Assembly (NCBI GenBank): GCA_020638995.1
Contig: JACKHM010000004.1
Coordinates: 248,001 to 312,000, forward strand
Source of the DNA: Planctomycetaceae bacterium
Lineage (GTDB): Bacteria; Planctomycetota; Planctomycetia; Pirellulales; Pirellulaceae
Direction: 5' to 3'
Length of the DNA: 64,000 bases
Made by a program: the position numbers and the translations under genes. Below are positions 35,001 through 43,900 of the stretch, piece by piece. Positions within the stretch are counted from its first letter, which is position 1. The number at the start of each line of letters is the position of its first letter. Under the pieces are notes generated by a model. The model was not told the DNA's origin and did no database searches. It worked only from the letters and a program-made list of their open reading frames with translations.

Positions 35001-38000
35001 GACGGTCGTCTTGCTGTTGGCCGGGGTGTTGATGATGTTGATGTCGTTGGCTAGCGTGCCAACATTCAGATTGATCGTCTCGATCGTGGCGTACATCGTG
35101 CGTGCCACCGTCGTGTCGCGATCGAACATCGTGTCGGTCAGGTTGTACTGAGCGGTCGCCGCGTAAGCTTGATCGTTGATGTTGAGCGTGTCGCCCACCG
35201 GCAAGGTGCTGGTGATCGTGTTCCCCTTGGCGGTCACACTCTCGGTCATCGTGGGAGCCGCCAGATGATTGCCGCCGTTAACTTGCACCAAGCCCAGGAT
35301 GCCGCTGATGACATTGGCTGGAGAACCCAGCGTGATCGTGTCGTTGCCGTCGTCACCGTCCAGTTGCGCGAAGCTGCTGACTGGCAAGTTCCATAACGTG
35401 ATCCCATCATCAGCCGCGCCGCCCGTGGCCAGCGAACTGCTAGTTGCTCCGGCGTTCTGGATCGTGATCGTGTCGGTATCACCTTGACCGTTCAACGCCA
35501 CGCCGCTGCTGGCTCCGCTCGTGACTTGCGTCAGTGTATCCGCGCCGTCTCCGCCGTTAATGATCGTCACGCTCGTCGCGCCAGTCGTGGCAATGTCCAC
35601 CAAGTCCGCGCCGCCGGCAGCGTTCACAATGAGAATGCTGCCGCTGCCGGTCGTCGTGACGTCGATGTCATCGGCTCCACCTTGGCTGTTGACGGTCGTC
35701 TTGCTGTTGGCCGGGGTGTTGATGATGTTGATGTCGTTGGCTAGCGTGCCAACATTCAGATTGATCGTCTCGATCGTGGCGTACATCGTGCGTGCCACCG
35801 TCGTGTCGCGATCGAACATCGTGTCGGTCAGGTTGTACTGAGCGGTCGCCGCGTAAGCTTGATCGTTGATGTTGAGCGTGTCGCCCACCGGCAAGGTGCT
35901 GGTGATCGTGTTCCCCTTGGCGGTCACACTCTCGGTCATCGTGGGAGCCGCCAGATGATTGCCGCCGTTAACTTGCACCAAGCCCAGGATGCCGCTGATG
36001 ACATTGGCTGGAGAACCCAGCGTGATCGTGTCGTTGCCGTCGTCACCGTCCAGTTGCGCGAAGCTGCTGACTGGCAAGTTCCATAACGTGATCCCATCAT
36101 CAGCCGCGCCGCCCGTGGCCAGCGAACTGCTAGTTGCTCCGGCGTTCTGGATCGTGATCGTGTCGGTATCACCTTGACCGTTCAACGCCACGCCGCTGCT
36201 GGCTCCGCTCGTGACTTGCGTCAGTGTATCCGCGCCGTCTCCGCCGTTAATGATCGTCACGCTCGTCGCGCCAGTCGTGGCAATGTCCACCAAGTCCGCG
36301 CCGCCGGCAGCGTTCACAATGAGAATGCTGCCGCTGCCGGTCGTCGTGACGTCGATGTCATCGGCTCCACCTTGGCTGTTGACGGTCGTCTTGCTGTTGG
36401 CCGGGGTGTTGATGATGTTGATGTCGTTGGCTAGCGTGCCAACATTCAGATTGATCGTCTCGATCGTGGCGTACATCGTGCGTGCCACCGTCGTGTCGCG
36501 ATCGAACATCGTGTCGGTCAGGTTGTACTGAGCGGTCGCCGCGTAAGCTTGATCGTTGATGTTGAGCGTGTCGCCCACCGGCAAGGTGCTGGTGATCGTG
36601 TTCCCCTTGGCGGTCACACTCTCGGTCATCGTGGGAGCCGCCAGATGATTGCCGCCGTTAACTTGCACCAAGCCCAGGATGCCGCTGATGACATTGGCTG
36701 GAGAACCCAGCGTGATCGTGTCGTTGCCGTCGTCACCGTCCAACTGCGCGAAGCTGCTGACTGGCAAGTTCCACAACGTGATCCCATCATCAGCCGCGCC
36801 GCCCGTGGCCAGCGAACTGCTAGTTGCTCCGGCGTTCTGGATCGTGATCGTGTCGGTATCACCTTGACCGTTCAACGCCACGCCGCTGCTGGCTCCACTC
36901 GTGACTTGCGTCAGTGTATCCGCGCCGTCTCCGCCGTTGACGACGGTCACACTTCCACCGCCTGTCGTGGCGATGTCAATCGCGTCCACCATGGCACCGG
37001 CGGTGAGCAGCAGAATGCTGTTGTCACCTGTCAGCGTCACGTCGATATCGTTCATGCCCGAGCCGCTGTCGATCGTGGTCTTGGTGGCATCAGCCGTGTC
37101 GATCACATCGATGTTGTCCGCGCCGCTGCCGGTCTCGATGTTCAGCGTCTCGATGGTGGCGTAACTGATCAGCCCGCTCGTCACCACCGCCGTCCGTTGG
37201 AACGTGGTATCGGTCAGCGTGTAAGCATTGTCGGTTGCGCTGGCCTGGTCGCTGATGTTCAGCGTGTCGCCCATGTCGATGCTGACCGTGACCGTCAGGG
37301 CCTTGGCAGTCACCGATTGCACCATCGGCGAGCCCGCATCGTGGTCTTCGCCAAACACGAGGACGGCTCCGAGAATGCCATCCAAGTTGCCGGCGTTGGT
37401 GGGAGCGTCGGACGAGATGTTGACAGTATCATTGCCTCCACCACCGAAGATACGCGTCTCGTATTGGGCGGCGGTGGCGCGGATGTTGAAGACGTCGGCT
37501 GCGAGATCATCCGTGGCATCCGTCCCGGTGATGTCGTGACCGTAAAGCTGCAGGCTCGTCAGGCCGTTGGCGGGAGTTGGATGGTTGACTTCTAAGACGT
37601 CAGCACCGTCGAGACCGTTCAGTCGCACGGTAGCCTTGTTGGTGAAGCGGAATGTCTCGAACGTACCAGCGTTGTCGACAACACGAGCCGAATCGACGCC
37701 TGAGAGCAACCCGCCATCTTCGATCGTGAGGTTGTCAGCACCGGCTGTGAGGATGATGTCGAACAGGGCTGCGGGAGTCGAGGTGTCGACTGGTTCTAGG
37801 CCAGTGAAAGTGATGACTTGCTCGTCGCCGTCGAATCCATCGACCGCGAGGCCAGTTCCGCCTCCAGCCCCCGGGCCAGTGCTGTCATTCGGATCGAGAA
37901 CCCAAATGCCGGCGTCCTCAGTTAACCCAACAATGTAGGTCTCGCGCATGATCGAGCTGCCCGGGTCACCTTCAATGACGAGCGTATCACCCATCGGCGT

Positions 38001-40583
38001 CGTCTGCTGGCCCATGCCCCGATAGTCGATGTCGCGATTGATGAGGCCGTTGGCGTTGTCGATGGTGAGTGTATCGTCGTCGTCAGAGCCAAGCACCTGG
38101 ATGCCGTTGATGTCGGCAAGGTCATCCGCAAAGATCACCACGCCGTTCACTACCACCTGTAGCGACGTGCTGGCCGCGGCCAAGCTCATTTCAACCGAGT
38201 CCGCACTCCCGTCGCCGCCAATGATCCCAGCGCCCAGGTCGATCTGCGTCGTATCGATTACCAGGCGGTACGTATTCCCGCCGCCGCCGCCTCCACCGCT
38301 ACTGGTAACGTTAAACGTTTCGATGCTCACGGCGCTGACCGCGGCACGGTTCGCGGATGTCAGCGTCTCCGCTCCAACTCCCCGAAGCCCCAACTGTGGA
38401 TTCAGAACGCCGTCCAGGTTGATATTCAGCGTGTCGCCGGGCATGGCGGGAGCGACGGGCAGCATTCCGTCTACGGAGATCGGAGTGTCGTCATCGGGAG
38501 TGATGTTAAACGTGTCGTCATCATCGCCGCCCGTGAGATCCGCACGCATCGCGGCTAGGTCAGCTTCGACCGTGACCATCGATCCGACGTCTGGGTTATC
38601 GACGTCCGACGCCGCCGCGTCGACGTTGATCGTGATTGTCCCGACGGGTGCTGAGATCGTGGTTCCGGTCGGGAGACTCACGTCATCGCCAATATCGAAC
38701 CGAACACTACCCATGTTCGAAGTGAGGACAGCCGGCGCAGACAACATCAGATCGTCTGTGTCGGCGGCCGTGTCAGCGACGGTGACGGTCAGGTCTGCGA
38801 CCGTCGTGATGTTCGCAGCAAGGCTCAATGTTCCCCCGGCCGTTAGATTGACAGCCAGCGACGACAACGGATCGACTCCGCCAACATTCGCGCCGAAGAC
38901 GGGTACGCCGGAATCACTGATCACTAGATTGGAAGTGGTACCGCCGACGCCATCGTCATCGATCGTACTGGAGAAGCTGATCGTATCGCCGGTCAACGTC
39001 GAATCGGCTGCCACTCGCATCGGCCCGCCGTATATCTGCGCGCCGGTAGTCGTCACATTGCCACTGAGCGTAATTACGTCAGTTCCGGTGCCAGTGTTGA
39101 TCGTTAGGTTGACGTTGCCATGGGCGTTGTCGGCACTGGCTACAGTAATCGTGTCGTCGCCGTCGATAATCGAGGCGGTGTCGATGACGACCGTCGTGTT
39201 GCCGAAGAGATGAGCGGTTTCAAAGGTCACGCCGCCGCTGGTACCGGTCACCACGATCGCCGGTACGAGGCCGGTCGCACTGTCAAAGCCATTGGTTAAC
39301 GTCACAACGTCGTCAGCACCAGGCAGCGACAGCGTCGCGAGCAACATGCCACTGATATCCACGGGCTCCAGACCAGCGAACGTGATTGTGCTGCCATCGA
39401 CAGCGACGGTGCCGTTGCCTGTGGTTGCCACCTCAGGCGTGTACGTTGCCGTATTCGTTCCATCACCAATCACCGCCAGCGAATCGCTCCCACCCCCGCC
39501 GCTGAAGAGGAGACCGCCGGGGAGGACGCTGAGCGGGTCGCCGTTGCTGTAGTCCACGGTCAATCGATTATCTTCCCCAGCCCCTTGGACGACCAGGAAT
39601 CCAACATCGACAAAGTCAATGGTCGTTGCCGGATTTGTGGGATCGTCCGTATTGAACAGCCTTCCGGTTGTAGGGTCGCTCAACGTCAGCGTTACGTTCC
39701 TGAACGTGCTGTCCAAGGACAGGGTGAGGCGGTCGCTACCCGAGGGGATGTCGCTTTCATTGATCGTTCCCGTCCCCGTATCCGTCAGATCGGTAAGTCG
39801 GGTTCCGAGGCTCGTGGCCGTGCTGAGCGTGGCCGTGAAGTTCTCGGCCAGTTCGATGATGTCGTCGTCCGTGATAGTGACCGTGACCATCTTGTCGGCC
39901 GTATCCAGGGCAGAAAACATCACTGCGTCGCTGTCGTTGTCGTAGTCCGCGTTGGTGCCGCCGGACGAACCAGTGGCAGAGCCGTTCATGTAACTCACGT
40001 CCACCGTCACAGGGATATCGATTGGATTGTCTAAGGAGACCGTGAACGTAAGTGTCCCAGCATCTTCGTTCACCGTCTGGCCGCTGATAGTGAACGTGGC
40101 GATGTCGTCATCGTCGATCGTATAGGTATGCACGCTCAGCGTCGCTGTATTGCCGCTGGCGTCGCCAACCGAGAGGTCTCCCGTTGGGTTCTGCAGCGTT
40201 AGTTCAATTGTCTCGTTCAATTCGACGGTTGGGTCGGGTGTGATCGACAGGTTGGTTAGGAACAGGACGTTGATATAACTGCCTGCGGGAATCGTCACAC
40301 TGGCGGTATTCGTGAAGTCGTTGCCTGGCGTCGCGTCACCGCCAGTCACGTTCACCTGGACGGTCTCATCACTTGCCAAGGTTCCAGTCACGAGCAAGAA
40401 AGGCAGGTTGCCGCCGGAAGTCTCGTCATCGTTGGACGTTGGTGTGAAGAATTCTATGTCGGCGGCCAGCAATCGCCGATCTTCCAGCGACTCCAAAAAC
40501 AGCGTTCGTCGTTTGCCGCGAGCTCCCTTGCGAGTCTTGCCTTGAAAAGCACCGCTAAGCAGCTTGGAACCCCATCGAATCAT
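29088..40583 (-). CDS. Giant secreted repeat protein, Calx-beta and dockerin
   Basis: 3,831 aa. The N terminus has a basic stretch and LESLEDRRLLA, the planctomycete export-associated motif. Residues about 45-270 contain two Calx-beta-like domains (ETVQVNVTGGDATPGNDFTN; TVNEDAGTLTFTVSLDNP). A long region of short beta-repeats rich in Asp, Gly, Thr and Asn follows, as in parallel beta-helix or RTX-like calcium-binding surface proteins (GGDGADTLTQ, GGGGNDTVNISS types). Residues about 1213-2923 are tandem 230-aa copies. Near the C terminus are NGNDYLFAD-type repeats and a two-part dockerin (FDVNHDGYRTALDVLIIINE and FFDVTNDNQLTALDALRIIN). Probable role: cell-surface or adhesive protein, inferred from architecture. 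Confidence 0.92.
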   Translation of the reverse strand: MIRWGSKLLSGAFQGKTRKGARGKRRTLFLESLEDRRLLAADIEFFTPTSNDDETSGGNLPFLLVTGTLASDETVQVNVTGGDATPGNDFTNTASVTIPAGSYINVLFLTNLSITPDPTVELNETIELTLQNPTGDLSVGDASGNTATLSVHTYTIDDDDIATFTISGQTVNEDAGTLTFTVSLDNPIDIPVTVDVSYMNGSATGSSGGTNADYDNDSDAVMFSALDTADKMVTVTITDDDIIELAENFTATLSTATSLGTRLTDLTDTGTGTINESDIPSGSDRLTLSLDSTFRNVTLTLSDPTTGRLFNTDDPTNPATTIDFVDVGFLVVQGAGEDNRLTVDYSNGDPLSVLPGGLLFSGGGGSDSLAVIGDGTNTATYTPEVATTGNGTVAVDGSTITFAGLEPVDISGMLLATLSLPGADDVVTLTNGFDSATGLVPAIVVTGTSGGVTFETAHLFGNTTVVIDTASIIDGDDTITVASADNAHGNVNLTINTGTGTDVITLSGNVTTTGAQIYGGPMRVAADSTLTGDTISFSSTIDDDGVGGTTSNLVISDSGVPVFGANVGGVDPLSSLAVNLTAGGTLSLAANITTVADLTVTVADTAADTDDLMLSAPAVLTSNMGSVRFDIGDDVSLPTGTTISAPVGTITINVDAAASDVDNPDVGSMVTVEADLAAMRADLTGGDDDDTFNITPDDDTPISVDGMLPVAPAMPGDTLNINLDGVLNPQLGLRGVGAETLTSANRAAVSAVSIETFNVTSSGGGGGGGNTYRLVIDTTQIDLGAGIIGGDGSADSVEMSLAAASTSLQVVVNGVVIFADDLADINGIQVLGSDDDDTLTIDNANGLINRDIDYRGMGQQTTPMGDTLVIEGDPGSSIMRETYIVGLTEDAGIWVLDPNDSTGPGAGGGTGLAVDGFDGDEQVITFTGLEPVDTSTPAALFDIILTAGADNLTIEDGGLLSGVDSARVVDNAGTFETFRFTNKATVRLNGLDGADVLEVNHPTPANGLTSLQLYGHDITGTDATDDLAADVFNIRATAAQYETRIFGGGGNDTVNISSDAPTNAGNLDGILGAVLVFGEDHDAGSPMVQSVTAKALTVTVSIDMGDTLNISDQASATDNAYTLTDTTFQRTAVVTSGLISYATIETLNIETGSGADNIDVIDTADATKTTIDSGSGMNDIDVTLTGDNSILLLTAGAMVDAIDIATTGGGSVTVVNGGDGADTLTQVTSGASSGVALNGQGDTDTITIQNAGATSSSLATGGAADDGITLWNLPVSSFAQLDGDDGNDTITLGSPANVISGILGLVQVNGGNHLAAPTMTESVTAKGNTITSTLPVGDTLNINDQAYAATAQYNLTDTMFDRDTTVARTMYATIETINLNVGTLANDINIINTPANSKTTVNSQGGADDIDVTTTGSGSILIVNAAGGADLVDIATTGATSVTIINGGDGADTLTQVTSGASSGVALNGQGDTDTITIQNAGATSSSLATGGAADDGITLWNLPVSSFAQLDGDDGNDTITLGSPANVISGILGLVQVNGGNHLAAPTMTESVTAKGNTITSTLPVGDTLNINDQAYAATAQYNLTDTMFDRDTTVARTMYATIETINLNVGTLANDINIINTPANSKTTVNSQGGADDIDVTTTGSGSILIVNAAGGADLVDIATTGATSVTIINGGDGADTLTQVTSGASSGVALNGQGDTDTITIQNAGATSSSLATGGAADDGITLWNLPVSSFAQLDGDDGNDTITLGSPANVISGILGLVQVNGGNHLAAPTMTESVTAKGNTITSTLPVGDTLNINDQAYAATAQYNLTDTMFDRDTTVARTMYATIETINLNVGTLANDINIINTPANSKTTVNSQGGADDIDVTTTGSGSILIVNAAGGADLVDIATTGATSVTIINGGDGADTLTQVTSGASSGVALNGQGDTDTITIQNAGATSSSLATGGAADDGITLWNLPVSSFAQLDGDDGNDTITLGSPANVISGILGLVQVNGGNHLAAPTMTESVTAKGNTITSTLPVGDTLNINDQAYAATAQYNLTDTMFDRDTTVARTMYATIETINLNVGTLANDINIINTPANSKTTVNSQGGADDIDVTTTGSGSILIVNAAGGADLVDIATTGATSVTIINGGDGADTLTQVTSGASSGVALNGQGDTDTITIQNAGATSSSLATGGAADDGITLWNLPVSSFAQLDGDDGNDTITLGSPANVISGILGLVQVNGGNHLAAPTMTESVTAKGNTITSTLPVGDTLNINDQAYAATAQYNLTDTMFDRDTTVARTMYATIETINLNVGTLANDINIINTPANSKTTVNSQGGADDIDVTTTGSGSILIVNAAGGADLVDIATTGATSVTIINGGDGADTLTQVTSGASSGVALNGQGDTDTITIQNAGATSSSLATGGAADDGITLWNLPVSSFAQLDGDDGNDTITLGSPANVISGILGLVQVNGGNHLAAPTMTESVTAKGNTITSTLPVGDTLNINDQAYAATAQYNLTDTMFDRDTTVARTMYATIETINLNVGTLANDINIINTPANSKTTVNSQGGADDIDVTTTGSGSILIVNAAGGADLVDIATTGATSVTIINGGDGADTLTQVTSGASSGVALNGQGDTDTITIQNAGATSSSLATGGAADDGITLWNLPVSSFAQLDGDDGNDTITLGSPANVISGILGLVQVNGGNHLAAPTMTESVTAKGNTITSTLPVGDTLNINDQAYAATAQYNLTDTMFDRDTTVARTMYATIETINLNVGTLANDINIINTPANSKTTVNSQGGADDIDVTTTGSGSILIVNAAGGADLVDIATTGATSVTIINGGDGADTLTQVTSGASSGVALNGQGDTDTITIQNAGATSSSLATGGAADDGITLWNLPVSSFAQLDGDDGNDTITLGSPANVISGILGLVQVNGGNHLALAGSPTHPVLTIKGDSSGALFVGDTLNINDQAHAAAAQYNLTDTMFDRDTTVARTMYATIETLNLNAGTLANGINIANTVAGGTATINGGSAVDTVIVTTTGNDSNVVINTAVGSDIVTIVSTGTDGADPNNSGGNNAFGSFLEVNGGAEAAPAGDMITLAANGVASRVQLDGEAGDDVLNVRSTATGSRTQVNGDDGNDTINISSDAPTNLGNVNGIAGELMIDGGANGPALRSIIHNATAGFSTSLMGGISAAATTVTIPLITIPSMPAATPFQINVEGEDMLVNSVTTNAASISLMVTRGTSAIAHPDNAPVVLEVFTNVTSGSCVAAPVFIKQEAMFDVGDSLNISDAGEAMAHSYDIDNNSVDRMGGPSVAYMAVEELNLSAGTAIDAASVTMPTAPFTIANPALPSIVTFDGGSPTGIPNQPPAKNEADMFKIYGTDGADKIIVGIKATEPAIRSPFEINEVEFVKLRGGVASAVLPNTDTGFDDLVNMTGARGLLEGFAGNDIHFGGSDVDVIAAGAGADYLAGNNGNDYLFADADLVDTTPVTGVERIPDPTGLGDLLDGGAGDNTGFQKGRLDIASGISGALFDGGACKNVITWLKAQIVGTGGGSTGETLNDLVAQAMTALQFDWTLQTNVSSGPPTNAVTNQQSATALNNGTSPAATVVAPFVGPLPLDAQDANAATTVVAQTLTPEQEQTGTQETSHSEDAVANEQPRALAGLDQQDRCPYFEDWGGRNEKWVKDANGQWYFILPNGDMYLSDSNEQATGTKTANVGPAVYADPSILFDGTDTNVGEGEAGLVDAFFSDYADDLLPPLLDRIQPWRNPLDAFDVNHDGYRTALDVLIIINEINRRAALGQSTALADPPSLGATWFFDVTNDNQLTALDALRIINMLNENASRRP
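31812..36943 (-). repeat. 690-bp tandem repeats, about 7.4 copies, trimer-ordered
   Basis: The same 690-bp unit (230 codons, in frame) recurs at exact spacing through this interval with almost no differences between copies. One marker base (GGCTCCGCTC or GGCTCCACTC, near 32056, 32751, 33441, 34131, 34821, 35511, 36201 and 36891) reads G-A-G-G-A-G-G-A from low to high coordinate, so every third unit carries A and the true latest duplication period is 2,070 bp. The copy at the gene's 5' side (around 36740-36775) has two more changes. The ends diverge at both borders. Confidence 0.93.
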
Positions 40584-40986
40584 GATGACAACCCTTGCAA
40601 AGTATTCACGCTAACAGCCACAACAGGGGAGAATGATATTAATATAGGGTCAATAGGAAGCTCAGGTAAATGGTCATTATGGGCAAATTGCAGATAAATC
40701 ATGGAGTTTCTCATCGCAAACAAGAGCGTGCGTCGTCAGCCTCGGAAGTACGTCGCTTCGGAGGCCGAACGCCTCGCTGGTTCATCATCGGGTTGATGGG
40801 TTCGTAGCGCACCGGCGGATGGGGCTGACTTTTTGCGTGGGTGCAACCGCGGATGGTCAATCGCAAGAACTTCCTCGTGAACAATCGCTGCGTTGCTTGC
40901 GACGGCGCGTGGGATTGAATATGGTCGAGGGTTAGACTCGACCCCTCATTCGAGTCCGTTTAGACTGAGGACAGGAACGCTCTTCC
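40584..40986. promoter_or_regulatory. Divergent promoter region
   Basis: About 400 bases between the giant-protein gene (minus) and the kinase-TPR gene (plus). An AT-rich segment at 40635-40655 (GATATTAATATAGGGTCAAT) is the best candidate for the giant-protein promoter. No clear sigma-factor motif was recognised for the kinase gene. Confidence 0.4.
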
Positions 40987-43900
40987 ATGCTGCGTAAAGG
41001 TGACGAACCGGTTCCTGGATATCGCTTGGTGCGATTCTTGGGGAAAGGCCAGTATGGCGAGGTTTGGCAGGCCAACGGTCCCGGCGGCACGCGCGTGGCT
41101 CTGAAGTTCATTAATGTCAGTGGCGCTCAAGGCCAGAAGGAACTCCGCGGAGTTCAACGTGTTAAGGAGATTCGGCATCCTCACCTCATGCCGATCACGG
41201 CGCTATGGTTGTTGGACGAAGAAGGTACGCCGCTCGACGATTCGTACTTCCAGACAGTCGGTGGTGACGAACGGGAGGCGTTGAAGGGAACGCTCGCAAT
41301 TGATGCGAAGCACCCCACGCTGCTGGTCGTCGCAATGGGCTATTGCGACGAGAATCTGTCCGATCGCCTGGCGGAAGTTAACGAAGGCGTTCCGCTGCAC
41401 GAGTGGCAAGGGATTCCGATCGGTGAACTCCTGATACACATGGTCGAATCCGCGAAGGCGATCGATTTTCTCAACACGCCGCGACATGACCTGGGCGATG
41501 GACTGGTATCGATTCAGCATTGCGATATCAAACCAGCGAACATCATGCTCGTCGGCGGAGCGGTACAAGTCTGTGACTTCGGTTTGGCTCGGATGATGAG
41601 CGACAACTTGAAGGCAACTGCGACAGGAATGATCGGCTCGCCAGCGTTTATGGCACCCGAATGTATTCGCAAGCGACCCAGTACGGCGAGCGATCAATAC
41701 TCGCTGGCGATCACCTACTATGAACTGCGAACCGGACGCTTGCCTTTTCACGATCTTTCCTACATGGCGGTGCTCGACTCGCACCAGGCGGGAGCGTTGG
41801 ATTTTTCTGCCATCGGCGAGCGCGAGCAAGCTGTGTTGCGGCGAGCAACCGCACTCGAACCTGAAGATCGGTACGCGACCTGTCTGGAAATGGTTGGTGC
41901 CATCGAGGAGGCTTTGGCTGAGGAGTTACCGAACCTGCGATCGAGCCCCGTCGCCGGCAAACTGCGTTCTCAGTCACCTAGCGCACGAAGCACCGCATCG
42001 GACACAGCACGGGCCACGGGAACCACTCGCGAGAACGCTGGACGATCGCGCCACGGGACACGTCTAGGAACCAAGCTTGGATTAGGGGTCGCACTGCTGG
42101 CCCTGGCCGGCATGGTGGCGGTGGTCACCGTTCCAAACATCCGCGACATTTTCAGAGGACTAATCGAAGCTGACAAAGGCGAACACGGTGAGCAAGAAAC
42201 TGCGGAAGAAACAACCGCATCCAAAACGAGCAACGCAAGCACCGAGCCAATCGACCTTGATGCCGCGTTCGCGGAGGCTGAGCAGAAGCTTCAGGCAAAC
42301 GACCTCGTCGAGGCCGACCGCCTGTTTACGCAACTAGAGCAACGTCTGCTCGAAAACAACACCGAGGATTTTGCCGATCGGTTGAATGAAGCGCGGCTTG
42401 GCACGCTCAGGGTTCAAACGCGTCAATCCGATGTCGATTGGAACACCTCGCTCGCGGCACTAGGGCAACTCCGCAAGTCAGGCTTGTTGGACGAGCAGGC
42501 TGTGGCGTGCTTGGACGCGTTGGAATTGATCGGCAAGACGACGCTAGGTCAAGTTGGATTGGAAGATCGCATCAAAGAACTAGTTCGTCTTCTGCCGTAT
42601 GAAAAGGACTTTGACCTTTGGGAAAGTGCCGAGATTGACCGCCTCCGAACGGATGCATTGGGGGAAGTGGACGAGGCCCAGCAAGAGCACGCGTTGGAAC
42701 CAGCGTTGTTGGACAATATCGTAAAGCTGGGTGGCGACAAAGCTGGTTTGTTACTCGCGCGAGCCGAACGCCAATACAAGCAACTCGCTTTCGCCGGTAG
42801 CCGCGAGACGTTGGCCCAAATCGGGGACGACGCACACGACGAGAACAGAATTCGTCGCGACAAGCTGTTGCTTATGAATGACTTGGCGGATGACGAATTT
42901 GATGTGCAGACTGCCCTGTCTCGATTTACGTCGGTTGCCCAGAAGCTGCAGGATCCAACACCAGTCGTTACGTTGTTGCTGGAGCGTACGCGGCGGAACC
43001 CCGAGATTATCGATATTGCACTCGTTCAACTTGCTCGCGTGGGACAAGTTGCGGTAGGCGAGACGCGGGCCCAACTGAATAAGGCTTATGCCTCGTTATT
43101 GGCGCTGCGGATTCGGGGCAGACTGTTCGTGAGCGACGTTTCCGTAACTGACCTGTTGCGTGACTGTGAACAGGTGCGGACCATCGACAAAACCGATCCG
43201 TTGGTTAACACATGTTGGGTCGAATGCCAAATCTCGTCCCCGGCAAGAGAGTTGGATCGTACAACCTGGGCGGAGTTCGACATGATCGCGCGGCAAGCGA
43301 TTGACTGGAAAGACGTTGAACCGTCACACGTCGCCTACTTTCACTTCGTCGCGGGACTGTTGCTACACAACCACCCGACTCCCAAGAGTCGCGAGGGCGC
43401 GGATGCGATTCTGACAAGCCTCGAACTGGATTCCGAGTTGCTACAGTTGCCGCGTCGCCGTCATCAGATCGAGGAGATCTTGGTCGCTGCCGCTACGGGT
43501 TTTGGGTTGCCGACAGATGCCGACTTGCCACTCGAGTTCACCGCCGATAACAGTACGCAATCCGCGTATCGTTATTTGGAGTTCGGCTCACAATTGGAAG
43601 TTCCACACTCGGACGCCTGGAAGGCGAACTACATTGTTGCCGCCGCTCTGGTCGGCGATGCTCAAGCCGCCGATCGTTGGCTACCACTCAGCGACGAGAT
43701 GCTGGCGAACCAAGACTCAACGGCTTTTCTAGAGTCGAAGCAACTCATCGGGCAAGTCTTGTTGCTCAGCGCACGCGGCTTTGCACAACGCTTCCAAAGG
43801 CTTCAGCAGTCGACCGATCGCGACAAGGCGATTCAGCGGTACGCGGCGCTGATTGCTCGACTGCACAACCCGCGGCGCGTGAATGTTGAATTCGCGGACC

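Noticed and set aside
31812..36943. Regular repeats that might be taken for a CRISPR array or satellite DNA
   Set aside because: The unit is 690 bp, has no spacers, and is in frame within one coding sequence.
36549..37595. A 348-codon plus-strand frame and many 70-106-codon plus-strand frames in 31-39 kb
   Set aside because: They are opposite-strand shadows of the giant protein; they repeat with its 690-bp period and have no ribosome binding sites.
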